Notes under the pieces: model-generated
Seen by the model: the letters and a program-made list of their open reading frames with translations, nothing else
Database searches by the model: none
What the model was told of the DNA's origin: nothing
Assembly (NCBI RefSeq): GCF_014695915.1
Contig: NZ_JACJPF010000036.1
Coordinates: forward strand, 62,001 to 126,000
Length of the DNA stretch: 64,000 bases
Source of the DNA: Trichocoleus sp. FACHB-40
GTDB lineage: Bacteria > Cyanobacteriota > Cyanobacteriia > Cyanobacteriales > FACHB-T130
Direction: 5' to 3'
Position numbers and translations under genes: made by a program
In this document: positions 25,611 through 34,994 of the stretch, piece by piece
Position numbering within the stretch: position 1 is the first letter of the stretch
Layout of the letters: each line of letters begins with the position of its first letter

Positions 25611-27116
25611 TTAAATATTTAACCATTGAGTAATAGTCCCAGGCACTGGCAAAAGAATGCTGACTAGAAGTGCTAACGCCAGCAATCCCCCAAAATCTCG
25701 CTTGTTGTCGAGTTCGCTGACATCGTTCAGCGCTGGTTCATCAGCTACAGGTATCAAGAATAAGAAAATTGCCCAGATAAACAAATCTGTCTGAACCAAA
25801 GACAATCCCAGCATCAGCAGCCTGGTAACTTGACCAATAGTAGCGCCAGTTCGTTGCCCAAACATAGCATGGACAATGTGACCGCCATCCAGATGTCCTA
25901 CAGGCATCAACTTAAATGCCGTCCACACAAAACCAATGTAAGCTGCCACCGCTACCGGATGCAGCTTGATTGCCATATTCGACGTGAATTCAGTTCCCAG
26001 GGCCAATTTACTCAGCACAGTTAAAAACAGAGAAAACCGGGGATTGAGGGAAGTGAAGTTTAAAATATTCGATTGGTCGGACAGGGGAACTACCGCAGAA
26101 TGAGCTAATCCCCACCACAATAGCGGTAACGCTACCACAAAGCCAGCTAGGGCGCTGGCAATGCCCACGTCAAATAATGCTTTCCGGTTGGGTATAGGCG
26201 ATCGCCTTTGAATAAACGCCCCAAATGTCCCTAGGAAAAACGGTATGGGAATAAAGTAAGGCAGGGTGGTGCGAATTTTGTAATATTGGGCTGTCAGGTA
26301 ATGACTTATTTCGTGGATGCCCAAAATTCCTATTAACGCTACAGCATAGGGCCATCCTGCTAGTAACAAACCTGGATTTGATTGCAATTGTGAGTTAGAA
26401 ACGCCTGCAATCTCCACCCCAACTAAAGTCGTGGTAAGCAAGGTAACGACCAGCAACGCCAAAGCTAAAACTGGTCGCTTCAAGGGTTCGATGTTCTGTT
26501 GCGTCTCTGGGTGTGCTTGGGGATTGGGAACTAGAGCAAAAAACGGATCTTTGTTTAAACCTTCTTGAAAGACAACGAAGAAGCGATCGCTAAATAAATT
26601 CTCAATATTCTCCCTAATTGTCTTGTAAGCCACCTCCGGGTTAGAGCGCAACTTACCCCGACAAATCACCGCTTGCGGTCGATAATCAATGTTCTGGAGG
26701 TAGTAAATCGACCAGGGAAAGCAATTTCGGAGATTAGTTTCTTCTGTTTTATCGATGGGACGGTAGCTACTAACCGGCACGGGAGGCACAACAGCCTTTG
26801 CCTCAGTTGGATTCTGACTCTGGTTTGTTGCTGCCATCTCTTGCGTTTTTGTCGAAGGTGTGTTTATCTCCCTGCGACCCATCTGAATCAACACCCAGTA
26901 CAATAACGGGCAAACGACGAACGGAGCAATTTCCAACACTGGAGGCATCCGGGTGTCTTCACCGTAGACCAAAATCCAGCCAGTCCAAATCAGTGCAGGA
27001 GTCATCATCACCAGCCACAATAGCCAGACTGGCGTTCGAGTGATGGTGGCAACACTACGCTTGACGATCAAGTAAGTAAATAGACCCAGTAAGATTAGGA
27101 GCAACCAGAGTTCCAT
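25611..27116 (-). CDS. Site-2 protease family membrane metalloprotease (EGY-like, M50)
   Basis: A 501-residue polytopic membrane protein. The zinc motif HEISH is in GILGIHEISHYLTAQYYKIR and the second motif is GHLDGGHIVHAMFG (the LDG aspartate). The soluble N-terminal part (~95-200) and the sequence TLPYFIPIPFFLGTFGAFIQ match the EGY1/S2P group shared by cyanobacteria and chloroplasts. Such enzymes cleave proteins within the membrane, for example anti-sigma factors; the substrate here is unknown. The gene stands alone, with an ACGCAAAGG-type direct repeat just downstream (25528-25555). Confidence 0.9.
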   Translation of the reverse strand: MELWLLLILLGLFTYLIVKRSVATITRTPVWLLWLVMMTPALIWTGWILVYGEDTRMPPVLEIAPFVVCPLLYWVLIQMGRREINTPSTKTQEMAATNQSQNPTEAKAVVPPVPVSSYRPIDKTEETNLRNCFPWSIYYLQNIDYRPQAVICRGKLRSNPEVAYKTIRENIENLFSDRFFVVFQEGLNKDPFFALVPNPQAHPETQQNIEPLKRPVLALALLVVTLLTTTLVGVEIAGVSNSQLQSNPGLLLAGWPYAVALIGILGIHEISHYLTAQYYKIRTTLPYFIPIPFFLGTFGAFIQRRSPIPNRKALFDVGIASALAGFVVALPLLWWGLAHSAVVPLSDQSNILNFTSLNPRFSLFLTVLSKLALGTEFTSNMAIKLHPVAVAAYIGFVWTAFKLMPVGHLDGGHIVHAMFGQRTGATIGQVTRLLMLGLSLVQTDLFIWAIFLFLIPVADEPALNDVSELDNKRDFGGLLALALLVSILLPVPGTITQWLNI

Positions 27117-27441
27117 GATATAAATCTGAATTGGTCTACAGGAGAATTAACGAGAGCAGCTTAAGCTTGTTAGCTGCTCTAATCACTGGCAAAGTACAAC
27201 CAGATTCTCCAGAATACAGCGCTTTCCTTCCCGCCTCACAGCTTCTGGCAGAACACTCTGGGGCTATTAAATAACCTCTCGCTGTCCTTGATGCCATTTA
27301 GACTTTTCCACCCAATCCAGATAGATTGAGTGCCACACCCTATATTCCATTGTAGAAAACCCAGGCAATATCCTGAACGATTGTTTTAGAAGATGTCAGT
27401 TGTCCGTGGTTTTCCTCTCCCAATTCCCAATTCCCAATCCC
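27117..27441. other. Gene-free stretch with a half-copy of the heptamer element
   Basis: About 325 bases. The only recognisable structure is a run of CCCAATT units at 27418-27441, a half-copy of the bipartite repeat, touching the stop codon of the kinase on its left. Confidence 0.4.
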
Positions 27442-30441
27442 TCAATCTAAATTTTGCGCTTGCAGATAAACTGTGAACACCGTACCGACACCCTCTTGAG
27501 AATTAAACTCAATCGTACCGCCGTGCATCTCCACTAGCTGGCGAGTCAAAGCCAACCCCAAGCCAGTACCCTCGTGCTGCCGATTTAGGGAACTATCAAT
27601 TTGTTGAAACGCCTCAAACAAAAGATGCTGCTTATCTAGAGGAATGCCAATTCCTGTATCGGATACCTCAATCATCACCTTGTTGTCGATATACCCGATT
27701 CGCAGCCATACCTCACCCCCAGGCGGCGTGAACTTGACTGCATTTGAGAGCAGATTCAGCAAAATTTGCTTCACCCGCCGTTCATCGCCACAAAACTCGT
27801 CGCCTTGAGGCAACCCAGTAAAATCTTCCATCAAGCTCACTTGTTGAGCTTGAGCTTTTTCTTGCAACAGTGCCAAGCATTCATGACCCACCGCCAGCAG
27901 AGAAAATTGACTTAGCGATAAAGATGCCTTACCTGCTTCAATCTTAGACACATCGAGAATATCGTTGATTAGCTGCAACAGATGCTGTCCGCTGCGATGA
28001 ATAATGTTGAGATATTCTTTCTGTTTAACGTTCAGTTCGCCAAAGTACGGCTGCATTAAAGCTGAAGACATACCAATCACAGACGTAAGCGGTGTCCGCA
28101 ATTCATGGCTCATCGTTGCCAAAAACTCGGTTTTTGCCTGAGAAGCAGCATGAGCAGCGGTTAAGGCATCTTGCAGCTGCTCAGTGCGTTCCGCTAATGC
28201 TTGCTTTGTTTTAAGTAGCTCGGTAATGTCGCGGGAAGTTCCTAAGCAAGCATAAACTTCACCATTAGGGTGTTTTAGCGGCACTCGGAAAGTATCAAAG
28301 TGGTGAGTTCCGTCTGCGAAAATCAGCGTTTCCTGCTCGTGTAGAGTTTCTCCGGATTCAAATACCCGCAGATTTTGTTTGGCAAAAGAATTGGCAATTA
28401 GCGGCGGGAAGCATTCGATTATAGACCGTCCCTGAACTGAGTAACGGTTATCAAAGCCAATCGCTTTGGCAAAAGCATGGTTGCAAAAGCGCAGACGCAT
28501 ACCTTGGCGCTCTACCACAAAAATGTAATCTGGGTGAGCGTCAAAGAAACTTTCAAGCTCGGCGGTGCGCTCTTGCACTTGAACTTCTAAAGTTTGGTTT
28601 TGCTCTTGAATTTTTTGGTAGAGTGTCGCTTGGTAGATAGCGATCGCCAGCTGATCGGCAACTGTGGTGACAAACCGTAACTCTGACTCGTGCCAGTAGC
28701 GGGGATACTTATCTTGACAGAAGCTGAGGAAACCCCAGATAGAGCCACTGCGGTGAATCGGCACCATTAGCCACGCTCCGGGATATTTTACTGCCAACGA
28801 GCGATTAATCGGGTCATCTACTGTGCGCGTATCGCTTACCTGAACCATCTGCAAATTCCGCAGCGCTCTGGAATAAGGGTTATTTTGATCGGGAATTATC
28901 AGGTTCATGGCTGTGGGAACATCACAATGAGCGCGATACTCCACAAGCGGCTTCCAACATTGCTGATCTTCTACATATTGAAAAATTGAACATCGATCTG
29001 CCACCAGGAGATGTCCCAATTCCAACGTTACCGTCTGAAAAATATGAGACACGTCTAGAGAAGCACGGATCTGGGCAACCAGTCGATTTAGCAGCGCTGT
29101 ATATGTAATCCGTTCCTCGGCTTGCTGATAAAGATTTGACAGATCGTGCGCTCTGTGCATCAGATGGAGTGTCAGATGAAGTAATTGCCGCTCCCAAGGT
29201 TGCCAATCTCGCTGTTCATCCCATTGCTCAACCACCAGCAAACCAACGACTACAGACGTGCCACCTAGAGGCATAAGATTTTGCATCTCTAGATTCTGGT
29301 TCGGGTGTGTATGCAGCCATGTTAGAAAGGCAGATTTGGCTGCTCTGGCGCTAAGGTTTTGCTCAAGGTACGAGTCCATAGGCGATCGCTCTATCGCCCA
29401 AGGATTAGATTGATGGTGTTGTAAAAGACACTGTTCAACCTTCGCCCAGTCGGGATAATGGTTTTGCCGCGAAGTAACGGGGATAGATGGAGCGTGAGCG
29501 ATCGCACCCCAGATGACGCGCTCATCTTTGGGGCTATAGAACCCCATTAAACACCGACTGACCCCTAAATGCTCCTGAATTAATGCTGCCGAACCCTGCA
29601 AAATCGCCTGGACTCCTTGAGTTGTCCAGCTAAGGCGCAGCAGTTCGTGCAGTAACTTTTCTTGCTGTAACCATTGCTGCTGTTGCGAAGCTGTTGATTG
29701 GGGATTGGGGATTGGGGATTGGGGATTGGGGATTGGGGATTGGGGATTGGGGACTGGGGGTTGGAGAATTCTGGCTCTCCCCTGAACCCCGGAACCCCTT
29801 CTCCAACTCTCCCCCTGTAATTGTGTGGTAGAGAGCGCACTTACCAGCATTGAGGTAAATTCGCTTTGTGCTTCTGGTAGATTGGGTTGAGGATGCCAAG
29901 ATGCGATCGCTTGCTCAAATATCGGCTTTGTTTCTGGTGTTAAGACCAGACCGCTTTGGATTTGGGTGCAAATTTTGGCAACAATCGCTGGATCGAACAC
30001 AAAGGACAACTCATAACAGTTAGCGCCCCCTGGTGAGTCTTCGGCTGCTTTGTAGGCTGAACATAGCACGTTGAAGCGATCGCCCATTCCCAAAATCGCC
30101 ACAGATGGCAGGGAAAGGGCATTTTCAGTTATTATCTCCCCCAGTTCGACAGAGCAAGGGAAGCAGCAGCGTAGTGCAGCGTTCTCCCCCACCCTACTTA
30201 CTGACTTCTGGGTCGCCAGTGTCAAATAACAGTTGTGTTGAGACAAATCCGGCAAATCGTGGGGAGTATTTGATACCAAATCCGGACAAAGGTCGTCAAA
30301 AGTGAAATCTGACTCGCCAGGTTTGATGAGTAACACTCTAGAATTTTGCTCTGAAGCCAAAAACTTTAGCAGTGAATGAGCAACAGACAAAACAGATAAC
30401 CGACTGATAGAGTATCTAGGATTATTTTGCAGAAAAACCAT
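27442..30441 (-). CDS. Multidomain sensor histidine kinase (DICT-like, GAF, GAF, PAS, HisKA, HATPase)
   Basis: A 999-residue cytoplasmic-looking sensor. Residues 1-~170 resemble a DICT-type sensory domain. GAF-like domains lie at ~265-440 and ~455-612 (the second with [20 protein letters not shown]). A PAS domain at ~635-750 has [14 protein letters not shown]. HisKA carries His786 in [14 protein letters not shown]; the ATPase has NAVKF, DTGIGIP and GTGLGLAL. No receiver domain, so the partner regulator is elsewhere. No chromophore-binding Cys in a typical phytochrome context is obvious. Residues ~228-256 are translated heptamer repeat (PNPQSPI units) in the linker before GAF1. Confidence 0.85.
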   Translation of the reverse strand: MVFLQNNPRYSISRLSVLSVAHSLLKFLASEQNSRVLLIKPGESDFTFDDLCPDLVSNTPHDLPDLSQHNCYLTLATQKSVSRVGENAALRCCFPCSVELGEIITENALSLPSVAILGMGDRFNVLCSAYKAAEDSPGGANCYELSFVFDPAIVAKICTQIQSGLVLTPETKPIFEQAIASWHPQPNLPEAQSEFTSMLVSALSTTQLQGESWRRGSGVQGRARILQPPVPNPQSPIPNPQSPIPNPQSTASQQQQWLQQEKLLHELLRLSWTTQGVQAILQGSAALIQEHLGVSRCLMGFYSPKDERVIWGAIAHAPSIPVTSRQNHYPDWAKVEQCLLQHHQSNPWAIERSPMDSYLEQNLSARAAKSAFLTWLHTHPNQNLEMQNLMPLGGTSVVVGLLVVEQWDEQRDWQPWERQLLHLTLHLMHRAHDLSNLYQQAEERITYTALLNRLVAQIRASLDVSHIFQTVTLELGHLLVADRCSIFQYVEDQQCWKPLVEYRAHCDVPTAMNLIIPDQNNPYSRALRNLQMVQVSDTRTVDDPINRSLAVKYPGAWLMVPIHRSGSIWGFLSFCQDKYPRYWHESELRFVTTVADQLAIAIYQATLYQKIQEQNQTLEVQVQERTAELESFFDAHPDYIFVVERQGMRLRFCNHAFAKAIGFDNRYSVQGRSIIECFPPLIANSFAKQNLRVFESGETLHEQETLIFADGTHHFDTFRVPLKHPNGEVYACLGTSRDITELLKTKQALAERTEQLQDALTAAHAASQAKTEFLATMSHELRTPLTSVIGMSSALMQPYFGELNVKQKEYLNIIHRSGQHLLQLINDILDVSKIEAGKASLSLSQFSLLAVGHECLALLQEKAQAQQVSLMEDFTGLPQGDEFCGDERRVKQILLNLLSNAVKFTPPGGEVWLRIGYIDNKVMIEVSDTGIGIPLDKQHLLFEAFQQIDSSLNRQHEGTGLGLALTRQLVEMHGGTIEFNSQEGVGTVFTVYLQAQNLD
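29695..29764. repeat. (GGGGATT)n half-element inside the sensor kinase gene
   Basis: About nine near-perfect heptamers GGGGATT end in GGGGACTGGGGGTTGG. On the minus strand it is translated in frame as PNPQSPI units. The CCCCAGT half and core are missing. Confidence 0.8.
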
Positions 30442-30644
30442 GAGCCTGAGCGCTGGGGAAAGGCGGTAAAAACACTCACCAGTTTTGGTGATTGGGCATT
30501 AGAAATTCAGTAACCGACAGGTCGCCGCATCGCAGTTCTTAACCCTCTCAAGTTTAGATTTTTCAACAATCTATTTATCGTCAAGCCTCTTGACTTATTC
30601 CCAATTTACGCTGGTCTTTTAATACAGAGTATTAAGAACTAAGA

Positions 30645-30712
30645 ACTGAGTAAAATCTTGTCACTTTGTAGCTAATTTTTGGGATTACGAGAAATCCCGT
30701 TAGTTACTCAGT
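30645..30712 (-). terminator. Hairpin after ctpA
   Basis: ACTGAGTAA (30645-30653) pairs with TTACTCAGT (30704-30712), with an inner GGGATT/AATCCC stem (30681-30698). TAAGAAC heptamers precede the left arm. It lies just downstream of the ctpA stop on the minus strand. Confidence 0.45.
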
Positions 30713-30732
30713 TTTCATATCTTAGTTGTAAA

Positions 30733-31968
30733 TCAGGCAGCACCAGCAACTACGGTTTTAGCGGTTAACACCTCCAATGCGTCTTGGTATTGGCTATCTG
30801 CCTGTGTACCGACCTGTTCAATAGTAATTGGCTCATTTGGCACTATTCGGTCTGGCGTGATCCCCAATTTATGAATATCGTGGTGGTTTGGCGTTTCGTA
30901 CTTGGCAACTGTCACCGCCAGTCCGGAGCCATCGGGAAGGTCAAACAAAGATTGAATTAAGCCTTTACCAAAGGTTTTATCCCCCACCAGTTGAGCGCGA
31001 CCATTGTCTTGTAGCGCCCCTGCCAAAATTTCGCTGGCACTAGCTGTTCCCTGATTAACTAAAACTACCAGCGGAGCGCAAGTTAGTGCTGGTTGATTGG
31101 CATCAAAACTGCCCAAGATTCCTTGTCGGTTTACTGTATATACAATTGTGCCTTCATCTAACCAGAAACGGGCAATCTCAATCCCGGCTTGCAACAGTCC
31201 GCCGGGATTATTTCTGAGATCGAGAATGTAGGCTTGTGCGCCTTGTTTTTCTAGTTTGGCGACAGCATTAGCCAGCTCAGTTGGAGCGTTGGCGCTAAAC
31301 TGGGAGAGGCGAATGTAACCTACTGGTATCCCGGAATTGCGAGAATCTAATGCCGCATAAACTGGGTTAAGGGCAATGCGATCGCGTACCAGCTTGATTT
31401 CTTTTGGTGTTTCTGCTTCGTGTTGTACCAAAACGGTAACGCTGGTGCCTGCTGTGCCGCGCATCCGGGCAGCAGCTTCGTCGAGAGTCAGTTCGGCGCT
31501 TGACACGCCATCAATTTCCAGAATGCGATCGCGCGATCTGATTCCGGCTTTTTGCGCTGGCGAACCGTCTAACGGTGCCACCACTTGCAACTGCTTCGTC
31601 TCAGAATCCAAGGCAATTTGCAGCCCCACACCCTGAAGCTCTCCCGAAGTATTCACTTGTAAACTTTTGTATTGGTCTGGTTTCAGGAACCGCGTGAACG
31701 GATCGTCCAGAATCCCAACCATTTTCTGAATTGCCGTATAAGTTTCTTCACGATTCGACAGCGGCTGCTTGAGAGCTTTTTGGCGCGCCAACCACCAATT
31801 TTGATGATTAAAAGTATCATCCACATAGGCGTTATTGACAATACGCCATGCTTCGTTCAGGATCTGCTGTTCCTGCGTCAAAGCCGAAGCAGGCGCACTC
31901 AACCAACTAAAGGCAACGATAGTTTGTATGATCAGTACAAATAGAACCCGAAAAACTCGATTGTGCAT
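30733..31968 (-). CDS. ctpA: Carboxyl-terminal processing protease, CtpA type (D1 precursor protease)
   Basis: CtpA removes the C-terminal extension of the photosystem II D1 precursor in the lumen. The 411-residue protein has an N-terminal signal peptide (FRVLFVLIIQTIVAFSWLSA, cut near ASA-LTQ), a PDZ domain (GVGLQIALD to ~residue 190) and the S41 catalytic core: Ser in NQGTASASEILAGALQD and Lys in VGDKTFGKGLIQSLF. The sequence YVDDTFNHQNWWLARQKALK and overall plan match CtpA rather than CtpB or CtpC. It is divergent from petB across 184 bases, a photosynthetic neighbourhood. Confidence 0.9.
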   Translation of the reverse strand: MHNRVFRVLFVLIIQTIVAFSWLSAPASALTQEQQILNEAWRIVNNAYVDDTFNHQNWWLARQKALKQPLSNREETYTAIQKMVGILDDPFTRFLKPDQYKSLQVNTSGELQGVGLQIALDSETKQLQVVAPLDGSPAQKAGIRSRDRILEIDGVSSAELTLDEAAARMRGTAGTSVTVLVQHEAETPKEIKLVRDRIALNPVYAALDSRNSGIPVGYIRLSQFSANAPTELANAVAKLEKQGAQAYILDLRNNPGGLLQAGIEIARFWLDEGTIVYTVNRQGILGSFDANQPALTCAPLVVLVNQGTASASEILAGALQDNGRAQLVGDKTFGKGLIQSLFDLPDGSGLAVTVAKYETPNHHDIHKLGITPDRIVPNEPITIEQVGTQADSQYQDALEVLTAKTVVAGAA

Positions 31969-32152
31969 AACACTCTAATCTCCCTTTCGGGCTATGTTAC
32001 ATTTTTTGTAGAGGCTACGCCTAGACAACCCGCAAGCGCTGCCTTTAAACTAGCCTCATCGAAACTGAAAGCCCCCCCCAAAGAGCGGCACACTGTCTCA
32101 TAGGCTTCAATCGTGTCAAAAACAAGAATAAATTTTTAGGAACTCTGGCTTC

Positions 32153-32821
32153 ATGTTTTCTAAGCAGGTAACTGATTCAAAAGCATACAACTGGTTTGAG
32201 GAACGCCTAGAGATACAGGCGCTTGCCGAAGACGTCACCAGCAAGTATGTACCTCCCCACGTTAATATTTTCTACTGCCTGGGTGGGATTACTTTAACTT
32301 GCTTTTTGATCCAGTTTGCCACTGGATTCGCGATGACGTTTTACTACAAGCCAACCGTCACCGAAGCTTTCTCCTCAGTACAGTATTTGATGACAGATGT
32401 CAACTTCGGTTGGCTGATCCGCTCCATCCACCGCTGGTCTGCCAGCATGATGGTGCTGATGATGATTCTGCACAGCTTCCGGGTGTACCTCACTGGTGGT
32501 TTCAAAAAGCCCCGTGAGCTGACCTGGGTGACAGGTGTAATTCTCGCCGTTATCACCGTTTCCTTTGGTGTTACAGGTTACTCCCTGCCTTGGGATCAGA
32601 TTGGTTACTGGGCGGTTAAGATTGTCTCCGGCGTTCCAGCTGCTATCCCCATTGTCGGCGATCAAATCGTTGAGCTAATGCGCGGTAGTGAAAGTGTTGG
32701 TCAAGCCACTCTGACTCGCTTCTACAGCCTGCACACCTTTGTGTTGCCTTGGCTGATTGCAGTCTTCATGCTGCTACACTTCTTGATGATTCGTAAGCAG
32801 GGCATTTCGGGTCCTTTGTAA
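32153..32821 (+). CDS. petB: Cytochrome b6
   Basis: The 222-residue thylakoid protein is the four-helix haem subunit of the cytochrome b6f complex. Visible are the covalent haem cysteine in [11 protein letters not shown] (about Cys42 in this numbering; Cys35 in the shorter form), the paired haem-ligand histidines in [15 protein letters not shown] and [19 protein letters not shown], and the quinone-site phrase [16 protein letters not shown]. The end RKQGISGPL is invariant. petD follows after 98 bases with a small heptamer hairpin between them. Confidence 0.98.
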   Translation: MFSKQVTDSKAYNWFEERLEIQALAEDVTSKYVPPHVNIFYCLGGITLTCFLIQFATGFAMTFYYKPTVTEAFSSVQYLMTDVNFGWLIRSIHRWSASMMVLMMILHSFRVYLTGGFKKPRELTWVTGVILAVITVSFGVTGYSLPWDQIGYWAVKIVSGVPAAIPIVGDQIVELMRGSESVGQATLTRFYSLHTFVLPWLIAVFMLLHFLMIRKQGISGPL

Positions 32822-32834
32822 ATAGTGAAAAATG

Positions 32835-32857
32835 GCTAATGGTTAATAGCCATTAGC
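32835..32857 (+). repeat. TAATGGC-type hairpin between petB and petD
   Basis: GCTAATGG (32835-32842) pairs with CCATTAGC (32850-32857) around TTAATAG. The same heptamer family makes the 24-bp stem at 48602-48660. As it lies within an operon it may partly terminate, or stabilise the petB end. Confidence 0.6.
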
Positions 32858-32919
32858 TAAAAATCACTAAAAATCTCCAAACAAACCGTTAACAACTCAT
32901 TAGGAGAACACTTCAAAAA

Positions 32920-33402
32920 ATGGGAACTCTAAAAAAGCCGAATCTGGCAGATCCAGAATTACGTGCAAAACTTGCCAAAGGCATGGGTCACAACTACTAT
33001 GGTGAACCTGCTTGGCCTAACGACCTACTCTACATCTTCCCCGTGGTGATTATGGGGACAATCGCTCTTTGTACCGGGTTAGCTGTGCTAGACCCCGCTA
33101 TGGTTGGCGAACCAGCAAATCCCTTCGCTACCCCCCTGGAAATTCTTCCAGAGTGGTACTTATGGCCTGTGTTCCAAATCCTGCGAATTCTACCCAGCAA
33201 ACTGTTGGGTATAGCCAGCATGACCGCTATTCCTTTGGCGTTGACTTTGATTCCCTTTATTGAGAACGTCAACAAGTTCCAAAACCCCTTCCGTCGTCCA
33301 GTCGCTACAACGGTTTTCCTCTTTGGAACCGTTGTCACCATCTGGCTTGGTATTGGTGCTACTTTCCCAATTGACAAATCTCTGACCCTTGGTCTTTTCT
33401 AA
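32920..33402 (+). CDS. petD: Cytochrome b6f complex subunit IV
   Basis: The 160-residue, three-helix partner of cytochrome b6, corresponding to the C-terminal half of mitochondrial cytochrome b. The sequence [20 protein letters not shown] at the start, the quinol-site motif PEWY (in [17 protein letters not shown]) and the end [12 protein letters not shown] are standard. Ribosome site AGGAG about 13 nt upstream. Transcribed with petB. Confidence 0.98.
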   Translation: MGTLKKPNLADPELRAKLAKGMGHNYYGEPAWPNDLLYIFPVVIMGTIALCTGLAVLDPAMVGEPANPFATPLEILPEWYLWPVFQILRILPSKLLGIASMTAIPLALTLIPFIENVNKFQNPFRRPVATTVFLFGTVVTIWLGIGATFPIDKSLTLGLF

Positions 33403-33617
33403 AACGGTCATTTTTGCGATTTAACGCCTGTGAGAGTTTCTTCAGCAGTTCTAAGGTGCAGCTAGGAAACTTTTACAGGCGTTAATCGCGATATATTGTA
33501 GATAAATATTTCCTACTGGTAGTCTTAACAGGAAGCGCTACTTAAACTTAACTGGGAACCGGAAATCAGCTTTGAAGGTCTTTTGCAAAAGATGGTTTTT
33601 AAGGACTTGATGAAGCA

Positions 33618-34865
33618 TTGACCAACCATTACAGTGCCTCTACCCCAACAGAAATAGAACTCCTAACATCCTTGGATACTGAAGTGGGAGAAAATACAGA
33701 TTTTGCTGAGAAACTTAAGCCAGCCGCCAACCATGCTTTCATTTTTCTGAGTGTTTTTGATTGCGAAGGTGGCATTCAATCTTATGTCAAGGACATTTTG
33801 AAGTCCTATCTCTCGTTGGGAGAAGCTAGGGGGGAGGTATTTTTGCTGCGAGATGGTTCTGGATGCCCAAATTCGTTTGAGGGTAAGAACCTGAAATTTC
33901 ATTATTTTAAAGGTAAAACTCGTCAGTTAGAGCGATTGCGACTGGCAAGTGCATTTTTAAAGTATTTATTACTAAAACGCCCCCAGCACGTTTTTTGCGG
34001 TCACATTAATTTGGCACCACTGGTTAGATTCTTGTGTCAGCCGCTAGGGATTCCCTACACGGTGCTTACTTATGGAAAAGAGTTTTGGGAACCTTTAGAC
34101 ATAAGCGATCGCACGGCTTTGGCGCAGGCTTCAGGGATATGGACAATCAGTCGTTATAGCCGCGATCGCGCCTGTGCTGTGAATAACCTCGACCCCCACA
34201 AAGTGCAGATGTTACCCTGTGCGGTTGATGGAAATTACTTTACCCCAGGGACGAAACCGCAGAAATTGATCGAAAGGTATAATCTTGCTGGTGCCAAGGT
34301 ATTGATGACTGTGGCGCGGCTGTGGTCAGGCGATATCTACAAAGGCGTGGATGTGACAATTCGGGCAATTCCGGCGATCGCTCAAGTATTCCCAGAGGTA
34401 AAATACCTGGTTATTGGTCGCGGCGATGATAAACCCAGACTCGCCCAGCTTGCCAAAGATTTAGGAGTTGCTGACCGAGTTGTATTTGCCGGGTTTGTCC
34501 CCACAGAAGACTTGGTAAACCATTACCGCGTTGCTGATGCTTATATCATGCCTTCCCAAGAAGGCTTCGGCATTGTCTACCTAGAGGCGATGGCGTGTGG
34601 TATCCCGGTTCTATCTGGTGACAACGATGGTTCCGCTGACCCTCTACAGGATGGACGCTTCGGCTGGCGCGTCCCTCACCGCAACCCGGAAGCCGTTGCA
34701 GCTGCTTGTATTGAAATTCTTCAGGGAGCAGATCGGCGCTGTGATGGTGAGTGGTTGCGAGAACAAAGCCTTGCTTTGTTTAGTAAGGAAGCTCTTGCGG
34801 TGCAGTTAAAACAGTTGATTGAAGGAACCGCAGAGGCGCAGAGAACGCAGAGGAAAGTATTGTAG
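33618..34865 (+). CDS. GT4-family glycosyltransferase with a repeat-derived C-terminal tail
   Basis: A 415-residue GT-B glycosyltransferase. The N-terminal acceptor domain has FDCEGGIQSYVKDIL, and the C-terminal donor domain has TVARLWSGDIYKGVDV, VIGRGDDKPRLAQLAKDLGV, FAGFVPTEDLVNHYRVADAY and the nucleotide-sugar motif PSQEGFGIVYLEAMACGIPV (EX7E). The sugar and acceptor are unknown; envelope polysaccharide is likely. The start appears to be a TTG (33618) with AAGGA about 13 nt upstream. The last ~12 residues (AEAQRTQRK) are encoded by a GCAGAGGCGCAGAGAACGCA repeat of a type spread in cyanobacterial genomes. Confidence 0.85.
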   Translation: MTNHYSASTPTEIELLTSLDTEVGENTDFAEKLKPAANHAFIFLSVFDCEGGIQSYVKDILKSYLSLGEARGEVFLLRDGSGCPNSFEGKNLKFHYFKGKTRQLERLRLASAFLKYLLLKRPQHVFCGHINLAPLVRFLCQPLGIPYTVLTYGKEFWEPLDISDRTALAQASGIWTISRYSRDRACAVNNLDPHKVQMLPCAVDGNYFTPGTKPQKLIERYNLAGAKVLMTVARLWSGDIYKGVDVTIRAIPAIAQVFPEVKYLVIGRGDDKPRLAQLAKDLGVADRVVFAGFVPTEDLVNHYRVADAYIMPSQEGFGIVYLEAMACGIPVLSGDNDGSADPLQDGRFGWRVPHRNPEAVAAACIEILQGADRRCDGEWLREQSLALFSKEALAVQLKQLIEGTAEAQRTQRKVL

Positions 34866-34875
34866 GGGGAGCTTA

Positions 34876-34906
34876 CCCCTGTGCGCGGGCAAGCCGCGCA
34901 CAGGGG
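34876..34906 (+). terminator. GC-rich hairpin after the GT4 gene
   Basis: CCCCTGTGCGCGG (34876-34888) and CCGCGCACAGGGG (34894-34906) form a perfect 13-bp stem with a GCAAG loop, starting 10 bases after the stop. No T run follows, so it may be a repeat rather than a classical terminator. Confidence 0.6.
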
Positions 34907-34994
34907 CGTAGCGTTTGAGGAACCTCACCCCAACCTACCTGCTAGATCCGGCTCCCCGCGGGGTTCTTTTGTTATCGGCTAGACAAACTTGATA

